64,000 bases of DNA, taken from positions 62,001 through 126,000 of the forward strand of contig JAISJN010000004.1 of assembly GCA_031261505.1 (NCBI GenBank), read 5' to 3'. The DNA is from Clostridioides sp. (lineage in GTDB: Bacteria > Bacillota > Clostridia > Peptostreptococcales > Peptostreptococcaceae). Made by a program: the position numbers and the translations under genes. Positions 37,658-46,863 of this stretch are shown here, in pieces (position 1 is the stretch's first letter; every line of letters starts with the position of its first letter). The notes under the pieces are model-generated. The model worked only from the letters and a program-made list of their open reading frames with translations. It was not told where the DNA came from and made no database searches.

Positions 37658-37974
37658 TTATTCGATGGATTTCGATCTAGATACGGGAATGAAGATAACG
37701 ATTTCTAAAAAATGAAAATCGTAGAATCTATATCGAGTATAACCATCTATCAAACCAAATTATTTTTTTGGAAACCAAATTAAATTTGTATTTAACCCTA
37801 TAATATCACAAAAATCGGAAAATGCAAGAGCAACCTAAAAAATAATTTGATATACTAAAATATTTTTGTTTTAACTCTTGATATATTGATTTAGAGGTGA
37901 TACTCTTTATACAAGAAAGCTTATCAATCTAAATTTGATTGGTAGACTACAACTATCAGAAGGGAGAGAAAAGC
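37658..37974. promoter_or_regulatory. Divergent control region between ygeX and ssnA
   Basis: No gene. Holds a direct repeat AAACCAAATTA at 37752 and 37772 (exactly 20 bases apart), a loose hairpin CGATCTAGAT...ATCTATATCG (about 37683-37735) with an inner ACGATTT/AAAATCGT, and plus-strand boxes TATAAT (37799) and TTGATA (37878). Both operons of the island must be started from here. Confidence 0.5.
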
Positions 37975-39309
37975 GTGATTTTAGTTGGAAATGGAAGATT
38001 AGTCACAAGGGATAAGGAAGAGCCGTTTATTGAAAACGGTGCGGTCGTACTAGAGGGCAACGTTGTTTTAGAGGTCGGAGAGTACAATCAGTTGAAGAAA
38101 ATGTACGAGGGCACAGAGTTTATAGATGCAAAAGGCGGAGTGATAATGCCTGCATTTATAAATACTCACGAGCATATATACAGTGCTATGGGAAGGGGGC
38201 TTTCGATTGACGGATATAATCCAAACGGTTTCCTGGATATATTAGATGGAATGTGGTGGACGATAGACAGACACCTAACAAACGAGAGAACTTATCTGAG
38301 TGCCCAGAATACATATATAGACTGTATCAAGAACGGGGTAACTACAGTGTTTGACCACCACGCAAGCTTTGGCGAAATCAATGGAAGTCTATTTGCCATT
38401 GAAAAGGCGGCTAAGGAGATGGGTATAAGGAGTTGCCTCTGCTATGAAACCTCAGATAGAGACGGAATGGATAAGGCTAGAGAAGCAGTACTCGAGAATG
38501 AAAGATTTATAAAACACGCGTTAAAAGACGAGTCAGATATGATAGCAGCTATGATGGGTATGCACGCTCAGTTTACAATATCAGATGAAACTATGGAGTA
38601 TGCTAGAAGTCATAAACCAGATGGAGTTGGATATCACATCCACGTAGCTGAAGGCATTGAAGATCTATACGACTCCCTCGAGAAATACAATAAGAGAATT
38701 GTAGATAGACTTATGGACTGGGATATACTAGGCGAGAAAACGCTTTTAGCGCATTGTATATATGTAAATTCACATGAGATAGACCTCATAAAAGAAACGA
38801 ATACAATGGTTGTTCACAACCCAGAGTCAAACATGGGAAATGCCTGTGGTTGTCCACCAACTATGGAAATCGTAAAGAGGGGTATAGTGACAGGGCTTGG
38901 AACAGATGGCTACACACACGATATGATTGAATCCTACAAGGTAGCGAATATACTTCATAAACACAACCTCTGCGACGCAAATGCAGCCTGGGGTGAAGTG
39001 CCAAAGATGTTGTTTGAAGACAATGCAGAGATAGCAAACCGATATTTCAAGAGGAAACTCGGAGTATTGAAACCAGGAGCAGCTGCAGATGTAATCATAG
39101 CTGACTACATTCCACCTACAGACATGGGTGCACAAAATGCAAACAGCCATATTCTATTTGGTATGAATGGAAGATGCGTCACTACAACTATAGCGAATGG
39201 AAGAGTTCTAATGAAAAACAGGGAGCTCATAGGAATAGACGAAGAAAAAATACTGGCTGACGTTAGACAGGGAGCAATAGATTTAGCAAAAGAAATAAAT
39301 AGTAGATAG
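37975..39309 (+). CDS. ssnA: SsnA, amidohydrolase-family protein of purine/selenium clusters
   Basis: 444 residues from GTG 37975 (AGGGAGAGAAAAGC upstream); an earlier in-frame start would add 12 unlike residues. Metal-dependent amidohydrolase like guanine deaminase: FINTHEHIYSAMGRG (H-x-H), TVFDHHASFG, HIHVAEG, LLAHCIYVN and GLGTDGYTHD supply the usual His and Asp ligands. Probably hydrolyses or deaminates a purine-derived ring. Heads the plus-strand operon, nine bases before ygfK. The name reflects genetic linkage to selenium; the reaction has not been settled from sequence. Confidence 0.92.
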   Translation: MILVGNGRLVTRDKEEPFIENGAVVLEGNVVLEVGEYNQLKKMYEGTEFIDAKGGVIMPAFINTHEHIYSAMGRGLSIDGYNPNGFLDILDGMWWTIDRHLTNERTYLSAQNTYIDCIKNGVTTVFDHHASFGEINGSLFAIEKAAKEMGIRSCLCYETSDRDGMDKAREAVLENERFIKHALKDESDMIAAMMGMHAQFTISDETMEYARSHKPDGVGYHIHVAEGIEDLYDSLEKYNKRIVDRLMDWDILGEKTLLAHCIYVNSHEIDLIKETNTMVVHNPESNMGNACGCPPTMEIVKRGIVTGLGTDGYTHDMIESYKVANILHKHNLCDANAAWGEVPKMLFEDNAEIANRYFKRKLGVLKPGAAADVIIADYIPPTDMGAQNANSHILFGMNGRCVTTTIANGRVLMKNRELIGIDEEKILADVRQGAIDLAKEINSR

Positions 39310-39318
39310 GAGAATAAA

Positions 39319-42300
39319 ATGAGTGATAAAATGACACCGATCCCATTTGGAGATCTTATGAATTGGATTCTTGAAGAATCGGAAAAAGGCAGTGTATTTG
39401 GAGTTAAACGCTATTACAAGGCGAAAAATAACACAGAGAAAAGTAACTTAGATAAGAATAACATGGAGAAAAATAAGAAGGAGGGAAATAAGGAATTAAA
39501 TAAAAACTACGAGATATTTGGAAAGAAATTAGAGACTCCGTTTGGTCCTGCAGCTGGGCCTCACACGCAACTAGCGCAAAATATAATTACCTCATATATA
39601 TCGGGAAGTAGATTCTTCGAGCTAAAGACAGTTCAAAAATTGGATGGAGAAGATCTACCAGTTACAAAACCGTGTATTCTTGCGGACGACGAGGGATATA
39701 ACTGTGAATGGTCTACAGAACTCTACGTGCCTCAGGCATTTGACGAATATGTAAAGGCGTGGTTCGCTTGCCATGTTATATCTAAAGAGTTTGAACTTGG
39801 AGATATGGACGGTTTTCAGTTTAACATGTCTGTAGGATACGACTTAGATGGCATCAAGACAAAGAAAATTGACGACTACATAGAAGGTATGAAGGATGCC
39901 GGAGAAACCGAAATATTTAAAGCCTGCACTAGATGGCTCGAAGAAAACATTTCTAGATTTTCTTCATTTACAAAGGAAGATATAGCTAAAATTCCAACAG
40001 AGGTGAGTAATAGTGTGACTGTTTCGACTCTACATGGTTGTCCACCGTCAGAGATAGAGGCAATTGCAAGGTATCTGATAATAGAAAAGGGTGTAAATAC
40101 ATTTGTAAAATGCAACCCTACGCTACTTGGCTACGAGTACGCTAGAAATATAATGGACGAGATGGGATACGACTACGTAGCATTTGGAGATTTTCATTTT
40201 AAAGACGACCTACAATGGGTAGATGCCGTTCCTATGCTAGATAGGCTTATGAAATTGGCAAATGTGAGAGACCTAGAATTTGGAGTGAAGATTACAAATA
40301 CATTCCCAGTCGACGTAAAGGCAGGGGAACTTCCAAGTGAAGAGATGTACATGTCTGGAAAATCACTGTACCCTCTTTCAATCTCGCTTGCAAGGAATCT
40401 AGCTAAGGAATTTGACGGTAAACTTAGAATATCATACTCTGGTGGAGCCGATTACTTCAATATAAAGGAGATAGTGAGTGCTGGAATTTGGCCGGTTACT
40501 ATGGCTACTACCATGTTAAAACCAGGTGGTTACCAAAGATTAGAGCAGGTAGGAATTTTATTTGACGAAGTGGAACCTGAGAAGTTTAAGGAAGTAGACG
40601 TAGATAAACTCGATAAATTAGTCGAAGCCGTCAAATTGGATAGGCACCATCTCAAGTCTATTAAACCGCTTCCGAGCAGAAAAAGAAGAGAGTCTCTTCC
40701 ACTTAAGGATTGTTTCTTCGCTCCTTGTGTAGAGGGATGTCCAATAAATCAAGATATAACGGATTATTTGAAACTAGAGGAAGAGGGCAGACATAAAGAG
40801 GCGTTAGAAGTTATAATACAGAAAAATCCACTTCCATTTATAACTGGAACTATCTGTGCACACAATTGCATGAGCAAATGTACTAGAAACTTCTATGAGA
40901 CTCCAGTAAATATAAGAAGGAGTAAACTAGATGCCGCAGTCGGTGGATTTGAAAAGGTAATGGCAGAAATCACAAACGATGTAGCTGAGATAAATAAAAA
41001 AGTGGCTGTAATCGGAGGTGGCCCAGCTGGACTTTCAGCTGCGTACTTCCTAGCAAGGTCTGGAGCGAGCGTGACTGTATTTGAAAAAGAAGAAAGCTGT
41101 GGTGGAGTCGTAAGAAATATAATTCCAGAATTTAGGATACCAAGTACTGCGATAGACAACGATGTAGCTCTCGTAGAGAAGATGGGTGCTAGAATTAAGA
41201 CAAATACAAGGGTTGATTCAATTTCAGAGTTAAAAAAGGAATACGATGCGGTTGTAGTTGCAATCGGTGCTTCAAAACCTGGAATACTCAAAATGGACGG
41301 AGACTCTGCTGTAAATGCACTAGATTTCTTGGCTGAATTTAAGAGGACGGACGGAAAAGTGGACTTAGGAAGAGAAGTGGTAGTAATAGGCGGTGGGAAT
41401 ACTGCAATGGACACTGCCAGAGCCGCCAAGAGAAATACAGGAGTAGAAAAAGTTTCACTTATATACAGGAGAACTAAGAGGTATATGCCAGCTGACGAGG
41501 AAGAATTGGCGATGGCTGTAGAAGATGGAGTAGAGTTTGCAGAGCTCTTATCACCTATAGGGTATGCGGACGAGAAACTCTTATGCAAAAAGATGATCCT
41601 CGGAGAATACGACTCAAGTGGCAGACGAGGTGTAGTTGAAACTGAAGAGACTGTAGTAGTGGATGCAAATACAGTCATAGCAGCTGTTGGAGAAAAGGTT
41701 CCAGGTAAATTCTACGAAGATAGCGGAATAAATACAGACGCTAAGGGACGTCCAGTAGTCAATCCAGAAACAGAGGAGACTAGCTTAAATGGAGTATATG
41801 CGATAGGAGATGGATTAAACGGCCCAGCTACTGTGGTAGAGGGAATTAGAGACGCTAGAAAGGCAGTGGACGCCATACTTGCTAAATCACAGGAGAAAAG
41901 CAGTTTTATAAGGGGAGAAGAAGAGGTAGTGTTTACAAGGAAGGGCAACCTTCTCGAGGAAGATATAAGCCTATCAGATTCAAAGAGATGTTTAAGCTGC
42001 AATACTTACTGTGAAAACTGCGTAGAGGTATGTCCTAACAGGGCTAATATAGCGGTGGAAGTAAATGTAGAAGGGGATGTCAGACCTCAGATTCTACACG
42101 TAGACTATATGTGCAATGAATGCGGTAACTGTCGCAGTTTCTGCCCGTGGGACGGAGCTCCTTATCTTGATAAATTCACCCTATTTGCAGATGAAATCGA
42201 CTTTGAGAACAGTAAAAATAATGGATTTGTAGTAGTAGACAGAGGAACGAAAAGCACGAGGATGAGATTGGATGGAAGTGAAATCTACTATACAATCGGT

Positions 42301-42417
42301 GAAAGCATTGAATCTATACCGTATAGCGTCAAGAGCCTAATTGAGACAGTTGTGGAAGAATACGATTATCTATTGATAAACTTAGGTAAGCACAGTGCTT
42401 GTATAAGTGAAATATAA
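39319..42417 (+). CDS. ygfK: YgfK, flavin/iron-sulfur oxidoreductase (putative electron partner of the hydroxylase)
   Basis: 1032 residues. N-terminal dihydroorotate-dehydrogenase-like barrel (FGPAAGPHTQLAQNII, VSTLHGCPPSEIEAI, ISYSGGADYFNI). GltD-like middle with Cys motifs from residue about 463 (CVEGCPINQDI, CAHNCMSKC), FAD fold VAVIGGGPAGLSAAYF (near 561) and NAD(P)H fold VVVIGGGNTAMDTARAAKR (near 688). C-terminal 4Fe-4S part (CLSCNTYCENCVEVCPNRAN and CNECGNCRSFCPWDG). Architecture resembles dihydropyrimidine dehydrogenase. Residues 34-63 are a Lys/Asn/Glu-rich insert. Its stop codon lies inside a family A repeat. Annotated elsewhere as a putative selenate reductase subunit; here transfer of electrons to or from the purine hydroxylase is more likely. 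Confidence 0.92.
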   Translation: MSDKMTPIPFGDLMNWILEESEKGSVFGVKRYYKAKNNTEKSNLDKNNMEKNKKEGNKELNKNYEIFGKKLETPFGPAAGPHTQLAQNIITSYISGSRFFELKTVQKLDGEDLPVTKPCILADDEGYNCEWSTELYVPQAFDEYVKAWFACHVISKEFELGDMDGFQFNMSVGYDLDGIKTKKIDDYIEGMKDAGETEIFKACTRWLEENISRFSSFTKEDIAKIPTEVSNSVTVSTLHGCPPSEIEAIARYLIIEKGVNTFVKCNPTLLGYEYARNIMDEMGYDYVAFGDFHFKDDLQWVDAVPMLDRLMKLANVRDLEFGVKITNTFPVDVKAGELPSEEMYMSGKSLYPLSISLARNLAKEFDGKLRISYSGGADYFNIKEIVSAGIWPVTMATTMLKPGGYQRLEQVGILFDEVEPEKFKEVDVDKLDKLVEAVKLDRHHLKSIKPLPSRKRRESLPLKDCFFAPCVEGCPINQDITDYLKLEEEGRHKEALEVIIQKNPLPFITGTICAHNCMSKCTRNFYETPVNIRRSKLDAAVGGFEKVMAEITNDVAEINKKVAVIGGGPAGLSAAYFLARSGASVTVFEKEESCGGVVRNIIPEFRIPSTAIDNDVALVEKMGARIKTNTRVDSISELKKEYDAVVVAIGASKPGILKMDGDSAVNALDFLAEFKRTDGKVDLGREVVVIGGGNTAMDTARAAKRNTGVEKVSLIYRRTKRYMPADEEELAMAVEDGVEFAELLSPIGYADEKLLCKKMILGEYDSSGRRGVVETEETVVVDANTVIAAVGEKVPGKFYEDSGINTDAKGRPVVNPETEETSLNGVYAIGDGLNGPATVVEGIRDARKAVDAILAKSQEKSSFIRGEEEVVFTRKGNLLEEDISLSDSKRCLSCNTYCENCVEVCPNRANIAVEVNVEGDVRPQILHVDYMCNECGNCRSFCPWDGAPYLDKFTLFADEIDFENSKNNGFVVVDRGTKSTRMRLDGSEIYYTIGESIESIPYSVKSLIETVVEEYDYLLINLGKHSACISEI

Positions 42418-42486
42418 CTTGAGATAAATCTACGTATAGTTTGAGGACAACACCCACCTTATAGGTGGGTGGAGGTTCTATTTTTA
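42412..42486 (+). repeat. Family A copy overlapping the ygfK stop
   Basis: ATATAACTTGAGATAAATCT contains the TAA stop of ygfK. Then a 20-base insert and the hairpin ACACCCACCTTATAGGTGGGTGG. The second hairpin and tail are missing. Confidence 0.75.
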
Positions 42487-42510
42487 AGACAACTTAAACA
42501 TGGAGGATAG

Positions 42511-45189
42511 ATGATGAGCGAACTTACGAAGTTATGGATAAATGATGAAGAAGTCGAAGTGGATTCTACTCGCAAGTTAATGGATGTACTTCGAAATGAT
42601 TTTCGCCTAAAATCGGTGAAGGACGGATGTAGTGAGGGTGCCTGTGGTACGTGTATGGTAATTGTGGACGGCAAGGCTACGAAGTCCTGTATAATGCAAA
42701 CTAAAAAATTTGAAGGTAAACATATTGTTACAGTTGAAGGCCTGTCTGAAAGGGAGAAAGAAGTATTTGTATACGCATTTGGAGATGCGGGAGCCGTTCA
42801 ATGCGGATTTTGCATACCAGGAATGGTGATATCCGGAAAGGCTCTAATCGACGTAAATCCAAATCCAAACAGGGCTGAGATCGCGTCTGCTATAAAGAAC
42901 AATATCTGTAGATGTACTGGATATAAAAAGATAATCGACGGAATAGAGTTGGCGGCGAAAATGCTCAGAGAAAACTTTCCTGTTGAAAAGAAAGATACAA
43001 ATGTCGTAGTGGGAACACAGATGCATAGGGTCGACACCAGAGATAAGGTGTTGGGAACTGGGGTATATGTGGATGATATAGACGAAACGGATATACCAGG
43101 AATGGTATATGCCAGTGCAGTTAGATCAAAATACCCTAGAGCTATCGTTAAATCTATAGACTGCGATAAGGCTATGGAGTTGGACGGTGTGGTTAGGGTT
43201 ATCACAGCCGAGGATATACCGGGGAAAAACAAGGTCGGACATTTGAAACAAGACTGGGATAGTTTGATTGCAGTTGGAGATACGACTAGATATCTGGGTG
43301 ACAGCGTGGCGATAGTGGTTGCTAGAACTCAGAGCGTTCTAGATGTTGCAAAGAAGCTGGTAGATGTAGAGTACGAGGAACTCAAGCCAATTACCTGCCC
43401 AGAAGAAGCTATGGCAAAAGGAGCGCCAGATATACACGAAGGCGGAAACGTACTCAGTCGCGAGCATTTGGTGAGGGGAAATGCAGACGAGGTAATAGCA
43501 AACTCAAAGTACAAGGTAAGCATGCACTACGAAACGCCCTGGAGCGAGCACGCATTTTTAGAGCCAGAATGTGCAATAGCAATGCCATTTGACGATGGAG
43601 TTTACATATATTCTACAGACCAGGGGACTTACGACACAAGACATGAAGTATCAATACTACTGGGACTGCCAGCGGAAAAAGTCATAGTCGAGAATAAATA
43701 CGTCGGAGGCGGATTCGGCGGCAAAGAGGACGTAAGCGTCCAACACCACGCAGCCCTCGTAGCATATTTGACAGGGCTTACAGTAAAGGTAAAATTCAGT
43801 AGAAAAGAGAGTATGTTAGTCCATCCTAAACGCCATGCTATGAGCATAAATATGACGACGGCATGTGATGAAAATGGAATTCTTACGGCTATGAAGGCAT
43901 TCGTTGTATCGGATACGGGAGCGTATGCATCATTAGGTGGACCAGTTCTTCAAAGGGCATGTACCCATGCGGCGGGACCGTACAACTACCAGGTGATAGA
44001 TATAGAAGGAAGGGCGGTATATACTAACAATCCACCTGCTGGAGCATTTAGAGGTTTTGGAGTTACACAGACATGTTTTGCAACCGAAAGAAACATAGAT
44101 TTACTTGCAAAGAAAGTTGGAATAGACGGATTTGAGATGAGGTATAGAAATGCGATTAGACCTGGAGATGTTCTTCCAAACGGACAGATTGCAGATGGGT
44201 CGACAGGACTCACCGAGACCTTGGACGCACTTAAAGATGTGTACTACAATAATAAATATGTAGGAATTGGATGTTCGATGAAAAACTCTGGGGTAGGTGT
44301 TGGGATACCGGACTGGGGACGATCAAAACTCCTTGTTGAAGACGGAAGGGTACATATATACGCCGGAGCAAGTGGAATCGGCCAAGGCCTAGCGACAGTG
44401 CTCACTCAAGTAACCGCACAGAGTGTAGGTATTTCAACCGATTACATTGTATACCACAATCCAAATACCTCGCTTGCACCGGATTCTGGGACGACATCTG
44501 GATCTAGGCAGACGACAGTTACAGGTGAGGCAACTAGGCGTGCTGGAGTAGAACTGAGAAAATCTTTGTTCGCAAATGCTGGAATAGAGTATAAATCGGA
44601 ATCGTATGACGACAGATACCTAGAAGGCGTTGTGCTAGAAGTAGAGGATGAAGAGTGTGCAAAGATTAGATTCAGTGGCGAAGATTTAAAATCATTGGAA
44701 GGAAAGAGTTTTGTTGGAGAATACTTAGCGAAGACCGATAAGATGGGCTCAGACAAGGAAAATCCAGTGTCTCACGTCGCCTATGGATACGCTACCCAGG
44801 TTTGCGTCTTAGGTGAAGACGGTATGATAGATAAGATATACGCTGCACATGATGTAGGAAAGGCGGTCAACCCAAAGAGCGTCGAAGGACAGATCGAGGG
44901 AGGCGTAGTGATGTCGTGTGGATACGCATTGACTGAAAAATACCTTCTCGAAAACTGTATTCCTACCGCTAAGTTCGGTACCTATGGACTTTTCAAGGCG
45001 GATAAAACACCTGATGTAGTGAGTGTCATAGTCGAAAAGGCAGGTGTAGATATAGCATACGGGGCAATTGGAGTTGGAGAGATAACGTCAATACCTACAC
45101 CACCGGCAATAGCAGCTGCGTACACAGCGTACAACGGGGAATTCGAGACAGAACTTCCACTTAAAAACACACCATACGCTAGAAAATAG
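42511..45189 (+). CDS. Selenium-dependent-type xanthine dehydrogenase (2Fe-2S plus molybdenum subunit fused)
   Basis: 892 residues. N-terminal [2Fe-2S] ferredoxin domain (CSEGACGTCMVIVDG, residues 38-60), helical [2Fe-2S] domain (CGFCIPGMVISG near 98 and NNICRCTGYKK near 133), then the large molybdenum domain from about 170: VGGGFGGKED (Mo/cofactor loop), PPAGAFRGFGVTQ, GTTSGSRQTT and the catalytic Glu in GAIGVGEITSIPTPP (near 854). No FAD domain, so a separate electron partner is needed; ygfK next door fits. The fused layout, and linkage to yqeB, mocA, ssnA and ygfK, match the class thought to carry labile selenium on Mo. Hydroxylates xanthine or another purine. Confidence 0.9.
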   Translation: MMSELTKLWINDEEVEVDSTRKLMDVLRNDFRLKSVKDGCSEGACGTCMVIVDGKATKSCIMQTKKFEGKHIVTVEGLSEREKEVFVYAFGDAGAVQCGFCIPGMVISGKALIDVNPNPNRAEIASAIKNNICRCTGYKKIIDGIELAAKMLRENFPVEKKDTNVVVGTQMHRVDTRDKVLGTGVYVDDIDETDIPGMVYASAVRSKYPRAIVKSIDCDKAMELDGVVRVITAEDIPGKNKVGHLKQDWDSLIAVGDTTRYLGDSVAIVVARTQSVLDVAKKLVDVEYEELKPITCPEEAMAKGAPDIHEGGNVLSREHLVRGNADEVIANSKYKVSMHYETPWSEHAFLEPECAIAMPFDDGVYIYSTDQGTYDTRHEVSILLGLPAEKVIVENKYVGGGFGGKEDVSVQHHAALVAYLTGLTVKVKFSRKESMLVHPKRHAMSINMTTACDENGILTAMKAFVVSDTGAYASLGGPVLQRACTHAAGPYNYQVIDIEGRAVYTNNPPAGAFRGFGVTQTCFATERNIDLLAKKVGIDGFEMRYRNAIRPGDVLPNGQIADGSTGLTETLDALKDVYYNNKYVGIGCSMKNSGVGVGIPDWGRSKLLVEDGRVHIYAGASGIGQGLATVLTQVTAQSVGISTDYIVYHNPNTSLAPDSGTTSGSRQTTVTGEATRRAGVELRKSLFANAGIEYKSESYDDRYLEGVVLEVEDEECAKIRFSGEDLKSLEGKSFVGEYLAKTDKMGSDKENPVSHVAYGYATQVCVLGEDGMIDKIYAAHDVGKAVNPKSVEGQIEGGVVMSCGYALTEKYLLENCIPTAKFGTYGLFKADKTPDVVSVIVEKAGVDIAYGAIGVGEITSIPTPPAIAAAYTAYNGEFETELPLKNTPYARK

Positions 45190-45191
45190 AC

Positions 45192-45308
45192 TTAAGTTAA
45201 AAGGTGATTAATTGTGATGGTAATCACCTAGTGGGGAATTTGCCACGCTAAAATTAGAATAATGTCAGCCGTCAGTAGAGGTGGGTGACATTATTCTAAA
45301 GTTATTAT
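45192..45308 (-). repeat. Full-length family A copy on the minus strand with a perfect 14-bp stem
   Basis: Arms TTAGAATAATGTCA (45254-45267) and TGACATTATTCTAA (45286-45299) are perfectly complementary, though both differ from the usual TTGAGAAAGATATC/TTCTCA arms. Second stems GGTGATTA/TAATCACC and TAGTGGGG/CCACGCTA follow. The element fills the gap between xdh and the hydantoinase gene. Confidence 0.85.
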
Positions 45309-45334
45309 CGATTAAGAGGAAGGGAGTGATAGGA

Positions 45335-46723
45335 TTGAAGAAGATTTTACTAAAGGGCGGAACGGTCGTCTCTGGAGAAAAGGCGGAGATAGCTGATGTA
45401 TTGATAGAGGGAGAGAGAATAAAGGCTGTAGGTAATTTATTTAGAGACAGTGAAGAAATTATATTGGATAATGAAACTATTATTAAAGATATGAGTGGTA
45501 GACTTATATTTCCAGGCTTTATAGACGGACATACGCATTTTGACCTTCACGTTGCAGGTACGGTTACGGCTGATGATTTTGAAAGTGGGACTAAGTCGGC
45601 AGTAATGGGAGGGACGACAACGATAGTAGATTTTGCAACCCAGTACGAGGGAGAATCGCTCACCCAAGCATTTGAAAATTGGTCTTCAAAGGCTGAAAAT
45701 TCGGTTTGCGATTATAGATTCCACATGGCGATCACCGATTGGAATGAGGATGTGAAAAAAGAACTAAAAAATATGCTAGACAGGGGTATAAATTCATTCA
45801 AGCTATATACCACGTACGATACTATGGTTAGCGATGAAGAAATTTACGATATCCTGATTGCATTGAAGGAGGTAGGTGGAATCGCTGGAGTTCACTGTGA
45901 AGATGATGCTGTGATTTCAAAATTAGTAGATGAGGCTAAGAAAATAGGCGAGATGGGAGTTTCGTCACATCCGAACACAAGACCTAAGTCGGCTGAGGTA
46001 GAGGCAGTAAGAAGAATATTAGATATAGCCTATAGGGCTGATTCACCAATTATAATCGTTCATTTAACCTGTAAAGAAAGCCTTGAAGAAGTAGAAAAGG
46101 CGAGACTCAGGGGTCAGGAAGTCTACGTTGAAACCTGCCCTCACTACCTACTACTAGACGCTAGCAAATACGATCTCGATGGTTTCGAAGGTGCAAAATA
46201 CGTTTGTTCACCACCGCTTAGAACTGCCGAGGACGAAGAAACATTGTGGAGTGGAATTGCAGGAGGAAGGATACAGACTGTAGCGACAGATCACTGTAGT
46301 TTCACGGTGGAGCAAAAGAAAATAGGAGAATCGGACTTCACAAAGATTCCAGGTGGCATGCCAGGAGTTCAAGATAGAGTGTCTCTAGTTTACTCCTTTG
46401 GCGTAGAAAAAGAGAGAATTAACCTAATGGATATGTGCAGAGTTTTATCCGAAAATCCAGCTAAATTATATGGTATCTATCCTAAAAAGGGAGCGATAAA
46501 GGTAGGTAGCGATGCAGATATAACTGTGTTAAAACCATGCAAACCAGTACCTATTTCATATAAAGATGAATATAGCAAGGCAGGGTACACACCATTTGAG
46601 GGAATGGAAATTACTGTCCAGATTGAATCGGTCTACCTTCGAGGAACCGAGGTTGTAAATAATAGAAAATTGACAACAAATATAACAAGTATAAAAGGAA
46701 GGTATGTAGGCAACTGTAGATAG
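45335..46723 (+). CDS. hyuA: Hydantoinase / dihydropyrimidinase family ring-opening enzyme
   Basis: 462 residues from TTG 45335 (GGGAGTGATAGGA upstream; GTG 45326 is an alternative). Cyclic amidohydrolase with two metals: GHTHFDLHVAG, the region NSFKLYTTYDT with the likely carboxylated Lys, GVHCEDDAV, SSHPNTRPKSAE, IIVHLTCKES, VETCPHYLLLD and ATDHCSF. C-terminal SDADITVLKP closes the family barrel. It opens a hydantoin or dihydropyrimidine-like ring, probably an oxidised or reduced purine product. Equivalent to ygeZ in the E. coli cluster. Confidence 0.92.
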   Translation: MKKILLKGGTVVSGEKAEIADVLIEGERIKAVGNLFRDSEEIILDNETIIKDMSGRLIFPGFIDGHTHFDLHVAGTVTADDFESGTKSAVMGGTTTIVDFATQYEGESLTQAFENWSSKAENSVCDYRFHMAITDWNEDVKKELKNMLDRGINSFKLYTTYDTMVSDEEIYDILIALKEVGGIAGVHCEDDAVISKLVDEAKKIGEMGVSSHPNTRPKSAEVEAVRRILDIAYRADSPIIIVHLTCKESLEEVEKARLRGQEVYVETCPHYLLLDASKYDLDGFEGAKYVCSPPLRTAEDEETLWSGIAGGRIQTVATDHCSFTVEQKKIGESDFTKIPGGMPGVQDRVSLVYSFGVEKERINLMDMCRVLSENPAKLYGIYPKKGAIKVGSDADITVLKPCKPVPISYKDEYSKAGYTPFEGMEITVQIESVYLRGTEVVNNRKLTTNITSIKGRYVGNCR

Positions 46724-46726
46724 GAA

Positions 46727-46762
46727 AGTATAAATAACCGTTGAAAGTTTTGAATCATCATT
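46727..46762 (+). repeat. Family A tail fragment
   Basis: AACCGTTGAAAGTTTTGAATCATCATTTAATT matches the end (GTTGAATCACCATTTAA) of the long copies only. Confidence 0.45.
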
Positions 46763-46769
46763 TAATTAC

Positions 46770-46799
46770 TTGAATGATATGCTCAATTCATGGTATAAT
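46770..46799 (+). promoter_or_regulatory. Promoter for the YheO-like regulator
   Basis: TTGAAT, 18 bases, TATAAT with extended TGG before the -10. One of the better promoters in the window, so the regulator, yqeB and mocA can be expressed apart from the hydroxylase genes. Confidence 0.7.
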
Positions 46800-46863
46800 C
46801 AAAAAAAGTTTGAAAACCTAAAAATAATTAAGTATTTATGTTTTCAGTGAAGGAAGGTAGAAT

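Noticed and set aside
40893..41678. 261-codon open frame on the minus strand inside ygfK
   Set aside because: Antisense shadow: Ser/Thr-rich low-information protein with no family pattern, no ribosome site, and fully inside the conserved FAD/NAD region of ygfK.
45281..45334. Upstream extension of the hydantoinase gene to GTG 45281
   Set aside because: The extra 18 codons lie in a family A repeat arm and are unlike the family start; TTG 45335 has a ribosome site.
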